From NCBI RefSeq assembly GCF_013409365.1, contig NZ_JACCBA010000001.1:868001-932000 (forward strand): 64,000 nucleotides of DNA. The letters run 5' to 3'. The position numbers and the translations under genes are program-made. Under the pieces are notes generated by a model, which had not been told where the DNA came from, did not search any database, and saw nothing but the letters and a program-made list of their open reading frames with translations. Shown piece by piece: positions 8,532 through 21,000 of the stretch; position 1 is the stretch's first letter; each line of letters opens with the position of its first letter. The stretch is from Actinomadura luteofluorescens. GTDB taxonomy: Bacteria; Actinomycetota; Actinomycetes; Streptosporangiales; Streptosporangiaceae.

Positions 8532-11500
8532 CGGATCCCCCCGGGGGTGGACGGAGCGGCGGACGGAGCGGTGAGCGTTGCGGCGGGAGCGGTCCCGTCG
8601 GGTGGCGGCGCGTCCGGAACGAAGTCGGTGGAGGTCTGCGGCTCGGTCAGGTTCACCGGGACGTAGGTGCCGGGCAGGAACTGCCCGGCCGCGCCGAGCG
8701 AGTCGATGTCGGCGGCGCGGGCGCGGGCCAGGTCGAAGGCCTCCTCGAGCGTCTGCACGAGGGCGTCGGGCTGCCAGGCGGGCGCGCCGTCGGCGGGCAC
8801 GGCAAGCAGGACGGCCTGGGGCGCGGTGGCGCCGGGCGCGTCGTACTCGAAGGTCAGGCCGGTCTCCTGCCGGGCGGCGGGCACGACCTCGGTCCACTCG
8901 TCCACGAGGAGCCCGTGGACGGGCTTGGCGGGGTCGAAGTCGCCGAGGGTGACCACGACCATCGAGACGACGTCGCCGTCCGGTGCGCTCTCCCCCGCCC
9001 AGCGGTCGCCCGGCTTGGAGGGGAACTGGACGGCGCGGACGGTGGGGGGCAGCGTCGCGGCCCCGGCCCCGGTGAGCGCCTCGGTGTAGGCGAGCGCCTT
9101 CTGGAGCGTCCCGACCTTCGGCCGCACCCGTCCGTACTTGGCCAGCCACCGGCGGACGGCGTGCGCCGTTCCGCCCTCCAGCTCGTTGCCGGGGGCGAGC
9201 GTGGCGGCGAGCGCGGCCGGGTCGGGTGCCGCGGTGCTCTGGAGGACGGGGAGGTCCTGGGCGAACAGCGCCCGGAGCCGTGCGGTCTGGAACTCGCGGC
9301 GCCGGGCGGGCGATCCCGACGGCAGGTCGTAGTCGGCGGGGACGCAGGTGCAGGCGTCGAGCGTGCAGTTCAGCGCGCGGCCCCGGTACTCGGCGACGAT
9401 CCGGCAGTGCGCCAGCCTGCGGTGCAGGAGCTCCGTCCGCGCGGACGCGGCCTGCTCCATGACCTGCTGCGCGGCTCCGGTCCGCGGCGGCGGGGCGACG
9501 GTGCCGAGCACCCCGAACCCGGCGGCGCTCGCCAGGGCCTTGCGCACCTCGGTCTCGGTCGTGGCGGCGAGGCCGGTGATGCTGGTGCCGACGATCTGGA
9601 GGGCGAAGTCGGCGCGGTTCCTGGTCGCCTGGTCGAAGGTGCTCTCGGCGGTGGCGCCGGGCCCGGCGAGGTCGGCGGCCTCAACGGGGCGGGACTGGGT
9701 GAGCAGCCGCCGCACCGCCGAGGCGGCCTCCAGGAACTCGGCGAGCGACACCTGGTCGGCCGGCCAGGTGGGGTCCCGCTCGAAGCCCGGTTCCAGCGCC
9801 CAGTCCTCGCCGATCTTCGCGGCGTCGCGGCGCGGCCAGGCGGCCGCCTCGATCCGCCGCTCCAGTTCGGCGCCGGCGTCCGGGCGCGCGCCCCGCACCG
9901 GGGCGGCGACGTGGTCGATGGCCGGGATCTGGAGGAAGTCCAGGCTCAGCGGTGGCTGGACGACGGTGCGCGCGCCGTCGGGCGAGCGCCATGTGTTGCG
10001 CCACTTGACCCGCCAGTTCGGCGGCAGCAGCGCGGTGGCGACGCCGTCGGCCGGGGCGGCGGCGAACACGCGCACCTGCTCGGCGATCGGGGCGCCCCAG
10101 CGCAGCTTCTCGAACCGGGCGTCGTAGTTGAACAGCAGCAGGACCCGGTGGGTGACGGCCGCGCCGCTGTCGGCGGTGCGGCAGAACTGGAGTTCCGGCG
10201 GGGTGGAGCCGCCGTGCGCGGACGCGTCGAGGGCGGCGGCGGCGCGGGTGGCGTTGCCCTGGGCGATCTGGTGGACGCCCTCGGCGAGCAGCGCGTCGCC
10301 CACCGCGTCGATCGCGTCCGCCAGGTCGGTGAGGACGTCCTCGACGGCCGTCCGGTCGCGGACGGGGAGTCCCGCGAGAACCGCGTCCAGGTCTCCGGCG
10401 CCGTAGAGGCGGTGCAGTTCCAGGCCGTCTGTCACCGCGGTCGACTCGATCGCCGGGACGGCGGTGGCGTCGGGGGTGACGCTGTGCGCGCGGATCGGCG
10501 CGGCGTCCCGGAACACCGGCAGGTGCTGGTCGAAGGGGCCGCGCGGGTGCTCGTGCAGGCCGCGCTCGAACCGGTAGCCGAGCAGCAGGCCGAGCGGCTG
10601 CCCGTCGCGGACGCCCGCGATGAGCTGCTCCGCCAGCCGCACCCGCCGCGACGTGAGCTCGACCGCCAGCGGGTTGCCGCCCGCGTTCGCGGCGCCGCCG
10701 TCGCCCGAGGCGCCCGCGCCGCCGTGGGAGCGCCAGCCGCTGCGCAGCACGGCCGCGGTGACGGCTTGGGTGAGCGACGGCGCGTGCACGTGCCCGGCCT
10801 CGTCCGGTGCCGGGTAGAGCGGCCCCGCGGGGACGCCGTCCGGCAGCGGGACCTGGTCCCCGGTTCCGGCCGGCGGGACCAGGTTCGCGACCCAGCCGTA
10901 GCCGCCGATGTGCACCCCGGCCTTCTCCCCGGCGGCACGCCCGCGGACGAGCCCCTCCAGCCGCCGGGTGGCGAACGAGGTGATCCAGGCGTCCAGCCGG
11001 TGCGCGGTCAGCGCGAGCGTCCCGGCGACCTCGCGTTCCAGCCGCCCCGGCGTGAGACCGGGTCCCGCGAGCCTGGTGAGGGTCGCGCGGAAGTCGCGGA
11101 TGCCCTCGGTCACGGTCGCGTGCCGTGTGTCGCCCGGACGGTCGGCGGCCGCGAGGTAACCGCCGACCGTCAGGGCGGGATCGGTGCCGCCGCCGGGCAG
11201 CGGGAGGGGCTGCCTGAGGCGCCGCGCGAGCGTGGAGGTCACCTCGCGCGGGAAGATGTCGATCAGCTCGGGGTCGGGGACCTGCCCGACGCCGTCGATC
11301 AGGGCGGCGGCGTTGGAGTGCTCGGCCAGCAGCGCCGCGCGCAGCAGCCGCCGGAAGAGCGGCGCCGGACCGGACGGCGCGGGCGCCTCGTCCGCGCGGA
11401 GGCCGGGCGCGGCCAGCTCCTGAAGGTAGGCGCGGATCGCCGCCGCGTCGGTGCCCGCGATCGGCGTGGCGAGCCGCATCGACGTGTCGGCGAACACCGC

Positions 11501-13024
11501 CAGGGCCAGCGGCGGGTCGTCGGCGGTCCCGAGGCCGAGGTCGGCGAGCAGCCGCCGGGACGGCCCGGCCACCTGCTCCCGCCAGCCGCCGCCGAGCTCC
11601 AGGCGGGCGAACCGCCACAGCCAGGCGACGTACTCGTTGCCGAGCATCGCGCGGACCCGCATCTCGCGGGGCAGCGCGTCGGTCGCGAGGATGTCGAGCA
11701 TGGTGCCGTCCGGGTCGTCCAGGCCGGGACGGATCCGCGGCACCGGCGACGTCAGCCACACCCGGTCGAGCAGCCGGGTCAGCAGGTCCACGGCCTTCGC
11801 CTCGCCGGGCCCGGCGGCGGCCCAGCGGCGCATCGCCGCGACCGGCAGCACGCCGTAGACCTGGCGGCCGACGCGCAGCGTCGGCAGCGGCCCGTCCGGG
11901 TGGACGTGCGCGACGAAGTGCGACCGGATGGCGGGCAGGTCCGAGTCCCGGCTCGTCTCGTGGCCGTCCATGAGGTGGCGGACGAGGTAGTCCAGGGAGG
12001 CGGGGAACAGCAGCCGCCGCACCGCGGCGCCGGTCCGGCGCAGGTCGTCGCCGCCGTCCGGGGCCCGGCCGAGGGCGGTGGCCGCGCCGGACGGGGCGGG
12101 CGCCCGCCGCGTCCGCTCCAGCAGGTCGCCGGTCCGGGAGACGAGCGGGAGCGCCAGCGCCTCCGCGAGCAGCGCCGCCGCGCTGTCCGGGCCGACGGCC
12201 GTCGCGGGCGCGCCGGTGACGCGCGCGTCCGCCGCCGTCTCGCGGGACCTGGGCGCGTACCCGCTGGACACGGTCTCGGTGTTGTTGGTCGGCGTGCCGG
12301 GCGGGACGAAGCCGAGCCCGACCGTCGCGGCCTGCGCCTCCAGCAGCTCCGCCAGCCTCGCGGCGGCCGTCTCCGGCGCGGCCCCCTCGTCCACGCCGTA
12401 GACGACGAGCAGCTCGATCTCCTCGGTGACGCCGTCCACGGCGACCGCCATCCCGGCGTCCACCGCGGCGGGGAAGTCGACGAGCCACCGCATGCCTTCG
12501 TCGACCGCGGCGTCCTCGTCGGTGAGCCCGGCGAGACCCTGCGGCGCGCGGGGGGACGGGCCGACCGCGAGGTCCGGACGGACCTCCTTGGCGAAGTCCG
12601 CCGCGATGACGCGTCCGCTGGCCGTGCGGGCGGCGAGCCGCCACCGGGTGGGCATCGCGCGCGCGTGGGGCGCCTCCTCCCAGGTGTCGGTGCGTTCGAG
12701 CGGTCCGGGGAACTTGCCGGTGTCGTCCGGCTGCATGACCCGCGCGATCCAGGTCGCGCGGGGTGCGCCGTGATAGAGGACGAGTTCCTCCCAAGCGGCT
12801 TCGGGCTCGTTCTTCCGCGTCCAGTAGCGGCGGCCGGCGTCCCGCTCGGTAGGGGTCAGCTTCGCCTCGTGCGAGTCGACGTGGATCTGGTCCGGGTAGA
12901 TCCGGATGAGCAGCCGGGAGCCGTCGAACCTCGTCTCCAGGCGGACGGGCAGCAGCGCCACCGGGTACCGGGCCGACAGCGACCAGCCCGTGGCGGGCAC
13001 CTGGCCGGACAGTGCGAGATTCAT
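8528..13024 (-). CDS. giant conserved protein of unknown function, 1498 aa
   Basis: ATG 13024 overlaps the upstream stop by 4 nt (ATGA). Residues ~17-40 read [20 protein letters not shown] then [18 protein letters not shown]. This looks like a conserved signature, with an Arg-rich beta segment and a conserved Asp/His pair. Long helical stretches follow; the last third has alternating helices and beta segments. No signal peptide, membrane segment, nucleotide-binding loop or protease triad is visible. Its length and lack of low-complexity sequence indicate a real multidomain protein. I do not recognise a function. The neighbouring 1683-residue protein also has an N-terminal segment of similar beta/helix style, so distant paralogy is possible but unproven. 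Confidence 0.65.
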   Translation of the reverse strand: MNLALSGQVPATGWSLSARYPVALLPVRLETRFDGSRLLIRIYPDQIHVDSHEAKLTPTERDAGRRYWTRKNEPEAAWEELVLYHGAPRATWIARVMQPDDTGKFPGPLERTDTWEEAPHARAMPTRWRLAARTASGRVIAADFAKEVRPDLAVGPSPRAPQGLAGLTDEDAAVDEGMRWLVDFPAAVDAGMAVAVDGVTEEIELLVVYGVDEGAAPETAAARLAELLEAQAATVGLGFVPPGTPTNNTETVSSGYAPRSRETAADARVTGAPATAVGPDSAAALLAEALALPLVSRTGDLLERTRRAPAPSGAATALGRAPDGGDDLRRTGAAVRRLLFPASLDYLVRHLMDGHETSRDSDLPAIRSHFVAHVHPDGPLPTLRVGRQVYGVLPVAAMRRWAAAGPGEAKAVDLLTRLLDRVWLTSPVPRIRPGLDDPDGTMLDILATDALPREMRVRAMLGNEYVAWLWRFARLELGGGWREQVAGPSRRLLADLGLGTADDPPLALAVFADTSMRLATPIAGTDAAAIRAYLQELAAPGLRADEAPAPSGPAPLFRRLLRAALLAEHSNAAALIDGVGQVPDPELIDIFPREVTSTLARRLRQPLPLPGGGTDPALTVGGYLAAADRPGDTRHATVTEGIRDFRATLTRLAGPGLTPGRLEREVAGTLALTAHRLDAWITSFATRRLEGLVRGRAAGEKAGVHIGGYGWVANLVPPAGTGDQVPLPDGVPAGPLYPAPDEAGHVHAPSLTQAVTAAVLRSGWRSHGGAGASGDGGAANAGGNPLAVELTSRRVRLAEQLIAGVRDGQPLGLLLGYRFERGLHEHPRGPFDQHLPVFRDAAPIRAHSVTPDATAVPAIESTAVTDGLELHRLYGAGDLDAVLAGLPVRDRTAVEDVLTDLADAIDAVGDALLAEGVHQIAQGNATRAAAALDASAHGGSTPPELQFCRTADSGAAVTHRVLLLFNYDARFEKLRWGAPIAEQVRVFAAAPADGVATALLPPNWRVKWRNTWRSPDGARTVVQPPLSLDFLQIPAIDHVAAPVRGARPDAGAELERRIEAAAWPRRDAAKIGEDWALEPGFERDPTWPADQVSLAEFLEAASAVRRLLTQSRPVEAADLAGPGATAESTFDQATRNRADFALQIVGTSITGLAATTETEVRKALASAAGFGVLGTVAPPPRTGAAQQVMEQAASARTELLHRRLAHCRIVAEYRGRALNCTLDACTCVPADYDLPSGSPARRREFQTARLRALFAQDLPVLQSTAAPDPAALAATLAPGNELEGGTAHAVRRWLAKYGRVRPKVGTLQKALAYTEALTGAGAATLPPTVRAVQFPSKPGDRWAGESAPDGDVVSMVVVTLGDFDPAKPVHGLLVDEWTEVVPAARQETGLTFEYDAPGATAPQAVLLAVPADGAPAWQPDALVQTLEEAFDLARARAADIDSLGAAGQFLPGTYVPVNLTEPQTSTDFVPDAPPPDGTAPAATLTAPSAAPSTPGGIR

Positions 13025-16000
13025 GAGCGGGCTCCGATCGCTCCAGTGGCCGCGGGGACGATGAGGGCGCCGGACGCCGGCCCGGCGAGGACGCCCGGCT
13101 CGGCGAGGGCGGCCGGGGACGGGTCGGGAGGCAGCAGGTCGCTCGCGTGCCGGGCGACGAGCGCGGGGCGTTGCAGCGCGACGCGGGCCATGTCGGCGGC
13201 GTTGCGGCCGAAGACGGCGCCGTCGAGTGGCTCGCCGCCGAAACCCGGCGCGTGGGGCGACAGGAACAGGGCGTCCGCCGGGAGGTGGCCCCAGTGCAGG
13301 TCGTCCCAGTGGGCACCCGCCCAGGGAGTGCCCGGCACCCAGTCTTCGGGCGGGTCGTCCACGCCGAACCGGGTCGCCGTGGGCTGCTCGCGCAGGACGA
13401 AGAAGTGTCCCGGCCGTTTCTTCGCCGGGTCGGCGTCGCCCCGGGCCTCCTCCGCCGTCAGCGGGAAGCCGAACAGCAGCAGGTCGGGGTTCAGCCAGGC
13501 GTGGAAGGTGGGCAGGACGTCGGGCCCGGTGCAGTCGCGGCGGCCCTCCTTCCACGTCGCGGCCCGCATCGTGACGACCGTGGACGGGTAGCGGCGCATC
13601 GCCTCACCGCGGATCACGAGGATCAGCGACCGCTCGCCGGGCGCGCCGACGGCGGTGAGGTGGGTGCCGAGCGGCCCGGTCCGCCAGGCGGGCTCGGTGA
13701 ACGGCGGGATGTCGGTCAGCGGCGCTCCGGCCGAGACGGCGTTCCGCACGTCCCAGAACTGCGGGAACCAGGTGTTGCGGGGGTCGGCGGGGAAGCCGCG
13801 CCACAGCATCTCCCGGCTCATCTCGTGGTTCAGCCCGACGAGGAACGCCTCGATGAACCGCGGGTTCGCGGCGAGCGCGGTCAGCGTCTCGGGCGCCACC
13901 TCCGGCAGACCCGGGACGACGTTCTCCTGCGAGAGCCCGCGCAGCAGTTCGTACGCGGGCACGGTGAACCGGACGCCCGCGAGCAGCCGCCGCAGCGGGT
14001 CGCCGGTGTCGGGGATCGCCTCGGCGAGCGGCCCGTCGCCGAGCCGCAGCCCGTCGAGGACCTTGCGGGGCACCGTCGCCTCCGGCCGGAGCTGCTCCCG
14101 GACGGCCGCCGCCGTCGCGTCCACCTCGATCTCGGCGCCGCGATCGTCGCGGGCGAGCGCCTGCGCCGGGGCGAGGTACTGCTGGTGCTTCAGCGCCGCC
14201 TTCATGAAGTCGTCGCCCATCGCGGCGCGGTCGGCGACCAGGCTGGGCCGCAGGTCGGCCAGCGCGACGCCGCCGCCGCGGACGGACGCGCCGGGCAGCC
14301 GCTCCACGTTCCGCGCCTCCGTCCAGCCGGTGGCGGCGCCGTCCGCGCCGAGGTCGAACCCGATGCGGTAGGCGGCGTCGTTGCCGCCGGACGCGCTGCC
14401 GACCCGGTAGACGAGCAGGTCGGGGCGGCGCGTGCCGCTGAAGTCGGCGACGACGATCCCGGCGCCGTGCCCCCAGCCCGCCTCCCGGTCCTGCGGGACG
14501 GGCACGAGGCCGCTCCAGCCGCCGAGGACGACGCCGCGCCGGTTGAGCGTCCGGCCGATCCCGTACCCGGCGAACGGCCTGCCCGCGGCGTCGGTGCCGC
14601 TGAGGAACACGACCAGGTCGGGCCGCAGGTCCTGGGAGACGTCGGCGACGTCCACGGCCACGTCGCCGAAGGACGTGAAGGAGTAGGGCAGCGTCACCGT
14701 GTCGCTCCAGCCGCCGGTCACGACGCCGTCGTCGGACAGCCGCCAGCCGATCCTGTAGCGGACCCGGCCGTTCGCCGTGTAGACGAAGACCAGCTCCGCG
14801 CGGCCGTCGCCGTCGATGTCGGCGAGCGCGATGTCGGCGCCCTCCGCGGGCGCGCCGAGCGGGTCGTGCGCCCGGCGCGGCGCGCTCCACCGGGCGGGCA
14901 CGCCCTCGGTGTCGAGGTCGAGCCCGAGCTGGTAGGTGATCTCGCCGAGCTCGTCGCCGAGGACCACCATGACCTGCGGGCCGGACGGCGTGATCCGGCC
15001 GGCCGTCACGGCCATCACCTCCACGTCGATACCGCCGAGGTCCGGGCCGGTGCGGGCGCCGGAGAACCCGCCGATCCGCCCGTCGGCGTCGAAGCCGTGC
15101 GCGACCCGGTGCCGGACGCGCCCGGCGCCGCCCTCCTTGGCGAAGTCGGCGACGATCAGGGACGAGAACAGCCCGACCCGGGACGCCCACCGCTTGTCGG
15201 GCACCGGGACGTCGCCCGGCCCCCCGGCGCCGCGGACATCCCGCGGGAAGCCGTGGTCGGTCCACTGGCCGTTGTGGTCGACGGACGCGAGCCGCCCGTC
15301 CGCGGTGACGGCGAACAGCTCGCTGTCCCGGCCCTCCCGCAGGACGACGGGGCCCGGCTGCCGGAGCGAGAGGCCGCCCGGCGGACGCAGGCGCGCGTTG
15401 CTCCAGTTCCACGTGTCGCCGCCGGCATGCTCCAGGCGGCACATCACGACGTCGTTCGGGTTCGCGTCGGGGACGACCAGCATGCTGATGGTGGGACGGC
15501 CGTAGAAGTCCACTCCGGCCTCCCGCGCCACCGACACCACCGACGTCCCGTTGTACGGCTCCCAGTAGTTGGAGGCCGGCCGGAGGTCGCCGCGGGTGAG
15601 GATGAGGTTCCCGTCCCGGGACGCGTACGCCATCCCCGTGAGGTGCTCGTAGTCCGGCCAGGGGGCCGCGAGGTTGCCGTTCACCAGCGGTGTGGGGTTC
15701 TCACCGACGTTCAGGTTGATCCACTCCCGGGTGGTGAGCCCCTGCCGGGAGCACGCGTGCAGCCCGCCGAGGTTGGTCGTGACGTAGACGAAGTCACGGC
15801 TGCGGGACGAGATCGGGCCGATCAGCACCTCCTTCGAGCTGGCGAAGGTGGGGCGGCCGAGGGCCCGCCACGTCCAGGTGCGGGCCTGGTAGTCCCAGTC
15901 CAGGGCGTACAGGCCGTTGTCGCCTCCCAGGACGTAGACGGAGGTGCCGCCCGCGTGGGGGTCGGTCCTCGCCCCGCCCGGAGGGGCGCCGCGGTCGGCC

Positions 16001-18072
16001 CAGACGAAGCCGGCGCTCGGCGCGTCCCGGTACCGCTCCCACAGGTTCCCGTCGGCGGTGCGGACCAGCACCTGCGGCGCCCCGCCGGTCCGGATCGCGG
16101 CCCCGGCCGACCGGACGGGCTGTCCGCTCGGCGGCGTCCCGTGGTCGAGCCATAGCCAGCGGTCCTCGACGAAGCGCCGCTGGAACAGGTGGCCGTCGTT
16201 CGCCGCGACGAAGAACCCCCCTTGCACCATGTCCCCGCCTTCGGACGCGAGCGTCCGCGGCGTGTCGTCCGACACGGCGGCGGGGCTCGCGGCCGGTAGT
16301 TCCCCGGGGATGCTCCCGGCGGCCACGCCGGCCCGGGTGGTGTTCCACCAGGGGTCGGCCATCGCGGCGCGGATGGACGCCTCGTCCACCGAGCCCAGCA
16401 ACCGGCCCGCGACCTTCGTGAACGGCGTTCCCCCGGCCGGGACGTCCGCCGGAGGGACGGCGGTGTCGCCCGTCGCGAGCCGCTCCACCGGGGCCGGCAC
16501 GGTGCCCGCGCGCGACGCCAGCGGGCCCCGGGGGCGCAGCAGCCGCCGCATCGGCACGGACGTGGCCGCCCGCAGCCCGGCGTTCCCGGCCAGCTCGTCG
16601 CCGACGCTCGGCCCGCCCTCCACGTCGCCGCCCACGGGACCGTCGCCCTTCGGGCCGTCCGGCCCCTTCCGGCCGATGCCCGCGCCCCTCCGGGCGGCGG
16701 TCGCGTCCGGCGCCTCGATCTCCCCGAGGACGGGGCCGGTGACGGCGAGCAGCTGCGCGTCGGTGAGGGCCCCGCCGGGCTGCTCCGGGTCGAGCCGCTT
16801 GCCGTGGAGGGCGGCGGACACGTCACGCGCCGCCTGCCCTCGCAGGAGCACCTCGTTCATGTCCCGGACGGCGGCCGCCGCCGCCCACGCGGCCGCCGCC
16901 AGGTCCTCCTGGTGCCGCTGGATGATCTCGGTCCCGAGCGCGGCCGCGGCCCGGTAGCGCGGGTCGAGGTTCAGTTCCCGCAACCACTTCGGCTCGCCCG
17001 CGGGGAGGTCCACCTCCGCCGTGTGGACGGCCCCGTACAGGGGCGGGGTGAGCCACTCGTCGGTGTCCTGGAGCAGCTCCTCGATCACCTCCCGCCAGGA
17101 CGCGCGGACGCCCTCTTCCCATACGGTCGGCTCCATCACCGGCGACGACAGCGCGCCCTCGAAGCCGAGCACGGACGTGCCCACCCGGCCCGCGGGCTCG
17201 GTGGCGGGCAGCCCGCCGCCCGGCGCGGAGATGTCCACCGGCCGCTTGCCGACCTCCGGGGGCAGCGGGCGCGCGCGCAGCCGCCGGACCAGGGACTCGA
17301 AGTCGCCCTCCGGTCCCGTGGTGAACGACCAGTGGTGGTAGGCGGGCAGCACGACGACGTCCTGCGGGGACGGTTTCGGGGAGCCCGGCCCCCACGCGGG
17401 GACCAGCGTCCCGGTCTGGGCGGGCCGCCCGCCGCTGCCCGCGAGCCGTCCGGCCTCGAAGGCGGGGACGACGGCCGCGTGGTAGCGGGTCCCGGCCTGG
17501 AGCCTGCGCGGGCAGACCAGCCGCGACAGCGTGCGGTCGGGATGGTCGCGCAGGACGTCCGCGACGTCGCCGTCCTCCCCGGTGAGCAGGACCTGCGCGT
17601 GCGCCCACGCCCACGACTCGGCCAGCGGCGGCAGCTCGCGGACCGCGCAGGTCAGTGTCGGCAGCGCCCCGGCGGGCTCGGCGATCTCGCCGTCCTCCGC
17701 CGGGACGGCGACGAGCACCAACCAGGGGCGGAGCCGGCCCTGCGCGTCGGCCTCGGCCGGGGTGAACGCCCACGGCAGGTCCGGGCGGTCGAACTCGACC
17801 GCGGCGAACAGGGTGTCCTCGGCGCCGTCGGTGCCGGGCGCCGGAAAGCTCCGGATGACCTGCCGGTCGTCCAGGCCGGTGACGTCGCCGGGCCCGTGGA
17901 TCGCCGCGGTCGTGTCCGCCGGGATCACCCTCCCGTCGTCGGCGGTGAAGCCGACGTGCAACGGGATCTCGCCGCGCAGCTTCGGCAGGGCGCCGCTCAG
18001 CGGGTCGGCGCCGGTGACGGCGCGGGCCAGGCCGTCCCGGACCCAGGGCAGGAAACGCAGTCCGGCGGCCAT
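13021..18072 (-). CDS. giant protein with lectin-like and VCBS/FG-GAP-like beta-propeller regions, 1683 aa
   Basis: ATG 18072 follows the upstream TGA by a single nucleotide. Residues 1-560 and ~1290-1683 look like one scaffold (for example [20 protein letters not shown] near 1454). Between them is a large insertion. Residues ~610-950 have short repeats such as [18 protein letters not shown] and [11 protein letters not shown], typical of PLL- or fucolectin-like propellers. Residues ~965-1280 have repeats such as [19 protein letters not shown] and [18 protein letters not shown], typical of VCBS/FG-GAP propellers that bind Ca2+ through Asp-rich loops. The propellers suggest binding of carbohydrate or another ligand. 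No signal peptide is seen. The function of the scaffold is unknown. Confidence 0.7.
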   Translation of the reverse strand: MAAGLRFLPWVRDGLARAVTGADPLSGALPKLRGEIPLHVGFTADDGRVIPADTTAAIHGPGDVTGLDDRQVIRSFPAPGTDGAEDTLFAAVEFDRPDLPWAFTPAEADAQGRLRPWLVLVAVPAEDGEIAEPAGALPTLTCAVRELPPLAESWAWAHAQVLLTGEDGDVADVLRDHPDRTLSRLVCPRRLQAGTRYHAAVVPAFEAGRLAGSGGRPAQTGTLVPAWGPGSPKPSPQDVVVLPAYHHWSFTTGPEGDFESLVRRLRARPLPPEVGKRPVDISAPGGGLPATEPAGRVGTSVLGFEGALSSPVMEPTVWEEGVRASWREVIEELLQDTDEWLTPPLYGAVHTAEVDLPAGEPKWLRELNLDPRYRAAAALGTEIIQRHQEDLAAAAWAAAAAVRDMNEVLLRGQAARDVSAALHGKRLDPEQPGGALTDAQLLAVTGPVLGEIEAPDATAARRGAGIGRKGPDGPKGDGPVGGDVEGGPSVGDELAGNAGLRAATSVPMRRLLRPRGPLASRAGTVPAPVERLATGDTAVPPADVPAGGTPFTKVAGRLLGSVDEASIRAAMADPWWNTTRAGVAAGSIPGELPAASPAAVSDDTPRTLASEGGDMVQGGFFVAANDGHLFQRRFVEDRWLWLDHGTPPSGQPVRSAGAAIRTGGAPQVLVRTADGNLWERYRDAPSAGFVWADRGAPPGGARTDPHAGGTSVYVLGGDNGLYALDWDYQARTWTWRALGRPTFASSKEVLIGPISSRSRDFVYVTTNLGGLHACSRQGLTTREWINLNVGENPTPLVNGNLAAPWPDYEHLTGMAYASRDGNLILTRGDLRPASNYWEPYNGTSVVSVAREAGVDFYGRPTISMLVVPDANPNDVVMCRLEHAGGDTWNWSNARLRPPGGLSLRQPGPVVLREGRDSELFAVTADGRLASVDHNGQWTDHGFPRDVRGAGGPGDVPVPDKRWASRVGLFSSLIVADFAKEGGAGRVRHRVAHGFDADGRIGGFSGARTGPDLGGIDVEVMAVTAGRITPSGPQVMVVLGDELGEITYQLGLDLDTEGVPARWSAPRRAHDPLGAPAEGADIALADIDGDGRAELVFVYTANGRVRYRIGWRLSDDGVVTGGWSDTVTLPYSFTSFGDVAVDVADVSQDLRPDLVVFLSGTDAAGRPFAGYGIGRTLNRRGVVLGGWSGLVPVPQDREAGWGHGAGIVVADFSGTRRPDLLVYRVGSASGGNDAAYRIGFDLGADGAATGWTEARNVERLPGASVRGGGVALADLRPSLVADRAAMGDDFMKAALKHQQYLAPAQALARDDRGAEIEVDATAAAVREQLRPEATVPRKVLDGLRLGDGPLAEAIPDTGDPLRRLLAGVRFTVPAYELLRGLSQENVVPGLPEVAPETLTALAANPRFIEAFLVGLNHEMSREMLWRGFPADPRNTWFPQFWDVRNAVSAGAPLTDIPPFTEPAWRTGPLGTHLTAVGAPGERSLILVIRGEAMRRYPSTVVTMRAATWKEGRRDCTGPDVLPTFHAWLNPDLLLFGFPLTAEEARGDADPAKKRPGHFFVLREQPTATRFGVDDPPEDWVPGTPWAGAHWDDLHWGHLPADALFLSPHAPGFGGEPLDGAVFGRNAADMARVALQRPALVARHASDLLPPDPSPAALAEPGVLAGPASGALIVPAATGAIGARS

Positions 18073-18073
18073 G

Positions 18074-21000
18074 TCAGGACACCTCCGAGTGGTCGGTCGA
18101 GTGGTCTGGGCGCTCTGGATGGTCGATGCGCGCGGCGAGGGGCGGCGCGGCGAAACGGGCCGGGCCGCTGGTGCGGGTCCTCGCGTTCGCGGCGGGCCCG
18201 TTCCCGGCGAACACCGCGAGCAGGCCGTCGCCGAAGGCCCTGCCGTCGCCGTCGCGGCCCGCGCCATCGCGGGCGGCGTGGTGGGCGGGCACGGCGTCCC
18301 CCATGGGACGGGCCGCGGTGTCGGGGTCGTCGATGATGATCCGGTCGTAGGACCCGTCGTCGCCCGCGGTCGTGAAGACGGTCAGCGCGGCGTCGGGCAC
18401 GTCCGTCCCGGCGGGCGCGACGAGCCGCCGTCCCGCCGCGCGGCGCTCGGACTGCGGACGCTCGACCATCTCCGCTTGCGTCAGGTCGAAGAACTGGCCC
18501 GGCGCGTAGTAGTCGTCGATCGTGTCGCCGAGCCCCCCGGCCTCCCCGCCGACCGTGAACGAGGTGATGTCGAAGCGGCGGGGCCCCTGGACGCGGCTGG
18601 TGCCGAGGCGGTCCAGGTCCACGCCGAGCGGCAGCAGGTTCTGCCGGACGCCGAGGGTCGCGCCCGGGTGCATGAGGACCTGCCCCGCGGGCAGCTCCGG
18701 AGTGCTCAGGGCGGCCATCTCCCCGCCGCCGCCGGGGGTGGCGACGTCCCAGGTCCCCGGCTGCTTGAGGGCGTCGAGCAGCAGGTCGGCGGCGTTGACG
18801 AACGTCGGCCGGTTCTCCTCGGTCGGGTCGCCGAGCACCTTGTCGAACCGCTTGCTGATGTCCCAGAACAGGAGGTGGACGGTCACCTCGCCGTGCGCCC
18901 GCCATGGGCCGGGGCCGCTGATGCCGATGAGCAGCGTGAGGGCGAGCAGGGTCTTGTCGCCCCACTTCACCGACACGGTCGCGCCGAGCTCCGCGGTCAG
19001 CCAGAACGGCTTGAACTGGATCAGCGCGTCCAGCCAGGCGCGGCCGTCCACGACCAGTTCCCAGAACGCGAAGTGCAGGTAGAGCGCGCCGCCGAACTGG
19101 ACGCTGTTGCTCGTCACGGCGAGGTACGCCTCGACGCGGAACAGGTCGCCGCTCTTGTTGAGGTTGATGGAGAAGCGCTTCAGGTCGGGGAAGCCGGTCG
19201 GCTTCGGGAACGCCGGGTGGAAGCCGCCGATGGAGACCGCGAAGTTCTTCTCGCCCTTCCAGCGCAGCCGCAGCGCCATGTCGCCGCTGACCGGACGCCC
19301 GAACAGCTTGGAGTCGACGAGGCTGCCGTCGAGCGACACCTCGCCCGCGCCCGGGTCGAGCGTCCCGACCACGTCGAGCTGGAACCTCCCGGCCTCCTGG
19401 AAGTTGATCACCAGCCGGCCGAGCACGACCAGCCGGATCGGCTCCGGAAACTCGATCATGATGCCGAGGTCGGCGCGGACGGTCCCGGCCAGCCACTCCA
19501 GCCGCGCCATGATCCCGACGAGCGTGCCGGTCGGGTCGGGCGGGAACATCCGCCCGAGCGTCGCGATCACGTTGGGCGCGTTGCCGACCGGGTCCGCCGG
19601 GAACAGCACCGCGTCCAGGCTCCGGGACCGGGTCGCGTTGCGCAGCTCCTCCAGGTTCGCGCGCCGGTTCAGGCCGACGATCGCCCCGAGCCCGGTCAAC
19701 GTGATCCCGGCCGGCAGCACCAGCCCCGGACGCCACTGGAACGACCCGGACACCAGCAGCGAGTAGCTCTCGCTGCCGTCCCGCTCGGTGAACGGCCTCC
19801 CGTCCGCCGTCTTCGTGTTGAGGACGGCGACGGCTTGGAGCCGGAACCCGCTCGACCCGGGCGCGATACTGCTCGCCATCCCGAACTGGAACGCCCCGGA
19901 GTACATGCCGCGCGGCTCGTCGATCGACAGGTAGCCGCCACCGTCCACCACACCGAGCACGAGGTGCAGCCCCAGCCCGGACGGCGGCTTGAACCGCGGC
20001 GCGAGGTTCGCCTTGCCGAGGTTGCCGCCCTCGTCCGGGAACGTGAGGTCGGCGGCGAGACCGACGTCCTCGATCACCGCGGTCAGGCCGCCCACCCGCA
20101 CCGACAGCGTCGTGGTCGCCCAGGCGGTGACCGCCTCGTCCGCCAGCGACGCCTCAACCCCGATCCGCACCGTCTCCGGGCTGATGCCGAGCACCGTCGC
20201 GTGCACCGGGAACTCCGCGATCAGCCCGGCGGCGCCCGTCAGGTGCAGCCCGGCCCGATGCGACCACGCCACGCCCAGCTCGAACGGCACCGACACCTTC
20301 TCGTGCGGCAGGACCCGCTTGACGAACCCGTCGCCGTCACCGCCCGCGATGACGACCTCCGCCCGCCCGGCCCGGACACCGATCTCGATGTCGTCGCGTC
20401 CGGTGCCGAGCGCGGCGCGGAGCGCGAGCACCAGTTCGCCGACCGCCAGGTGCACCCCGTCGGGCGCGCCCACGACCCACGCGGGCTCGTCCGGCGCGGA
20501 GATCCGCGCCACCTCGGCCGCCACCCGCACCGCCGGGTCTGCGCCCGCCACCGTCACCCCGCCCGGCCCGAACGCGAACGCCTCCGCGGACACGTCCATG
20601 TCGCCGCTGACGTTCCAGCCCCCGGCCCTTCCGACGACGTGCGCCGCGATCCGCGGGACGACGATCAGCGCCGGGCGTCCCTCGATGAGCCCCAGCCCGA
20701 AGGTCGCGCCGAGCTCCACCTCGTCGCCCGCCCCGTCCGGGACGCGTGCGCGCACCGACAGCAGGTGCCCGGCGAGCCGCTCCCCGTCCGCCCCGAGGTC
20801 GGGCCCCACCCCGGGCTTGACGCCGTAGGCGGCGTCAAGCCCGAGCCCGCGCAGCAGCGCCGCCGCCTTCGGGAAGATGCGCGCCGCCGCGGCGTCGATC
20901 GCCTCCGGCGTGTCCATCCCCTCCGGCACGTACAGGGCGCGGAAGTACGCCCCGGGATCCGACAGCAGGTCGATGAGCCGGCCGAGGTCGAAGCCGGCGC

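Noticed and set aside
4905..13591. Very long plus-strand open frames opposite the giant minus-strand genes
   Set aside because: Their translations are Gly/Arg/Val-rich with no domain pattern and no proper starts. They result from the high-GC third codon positions of the true genes on the other strand.
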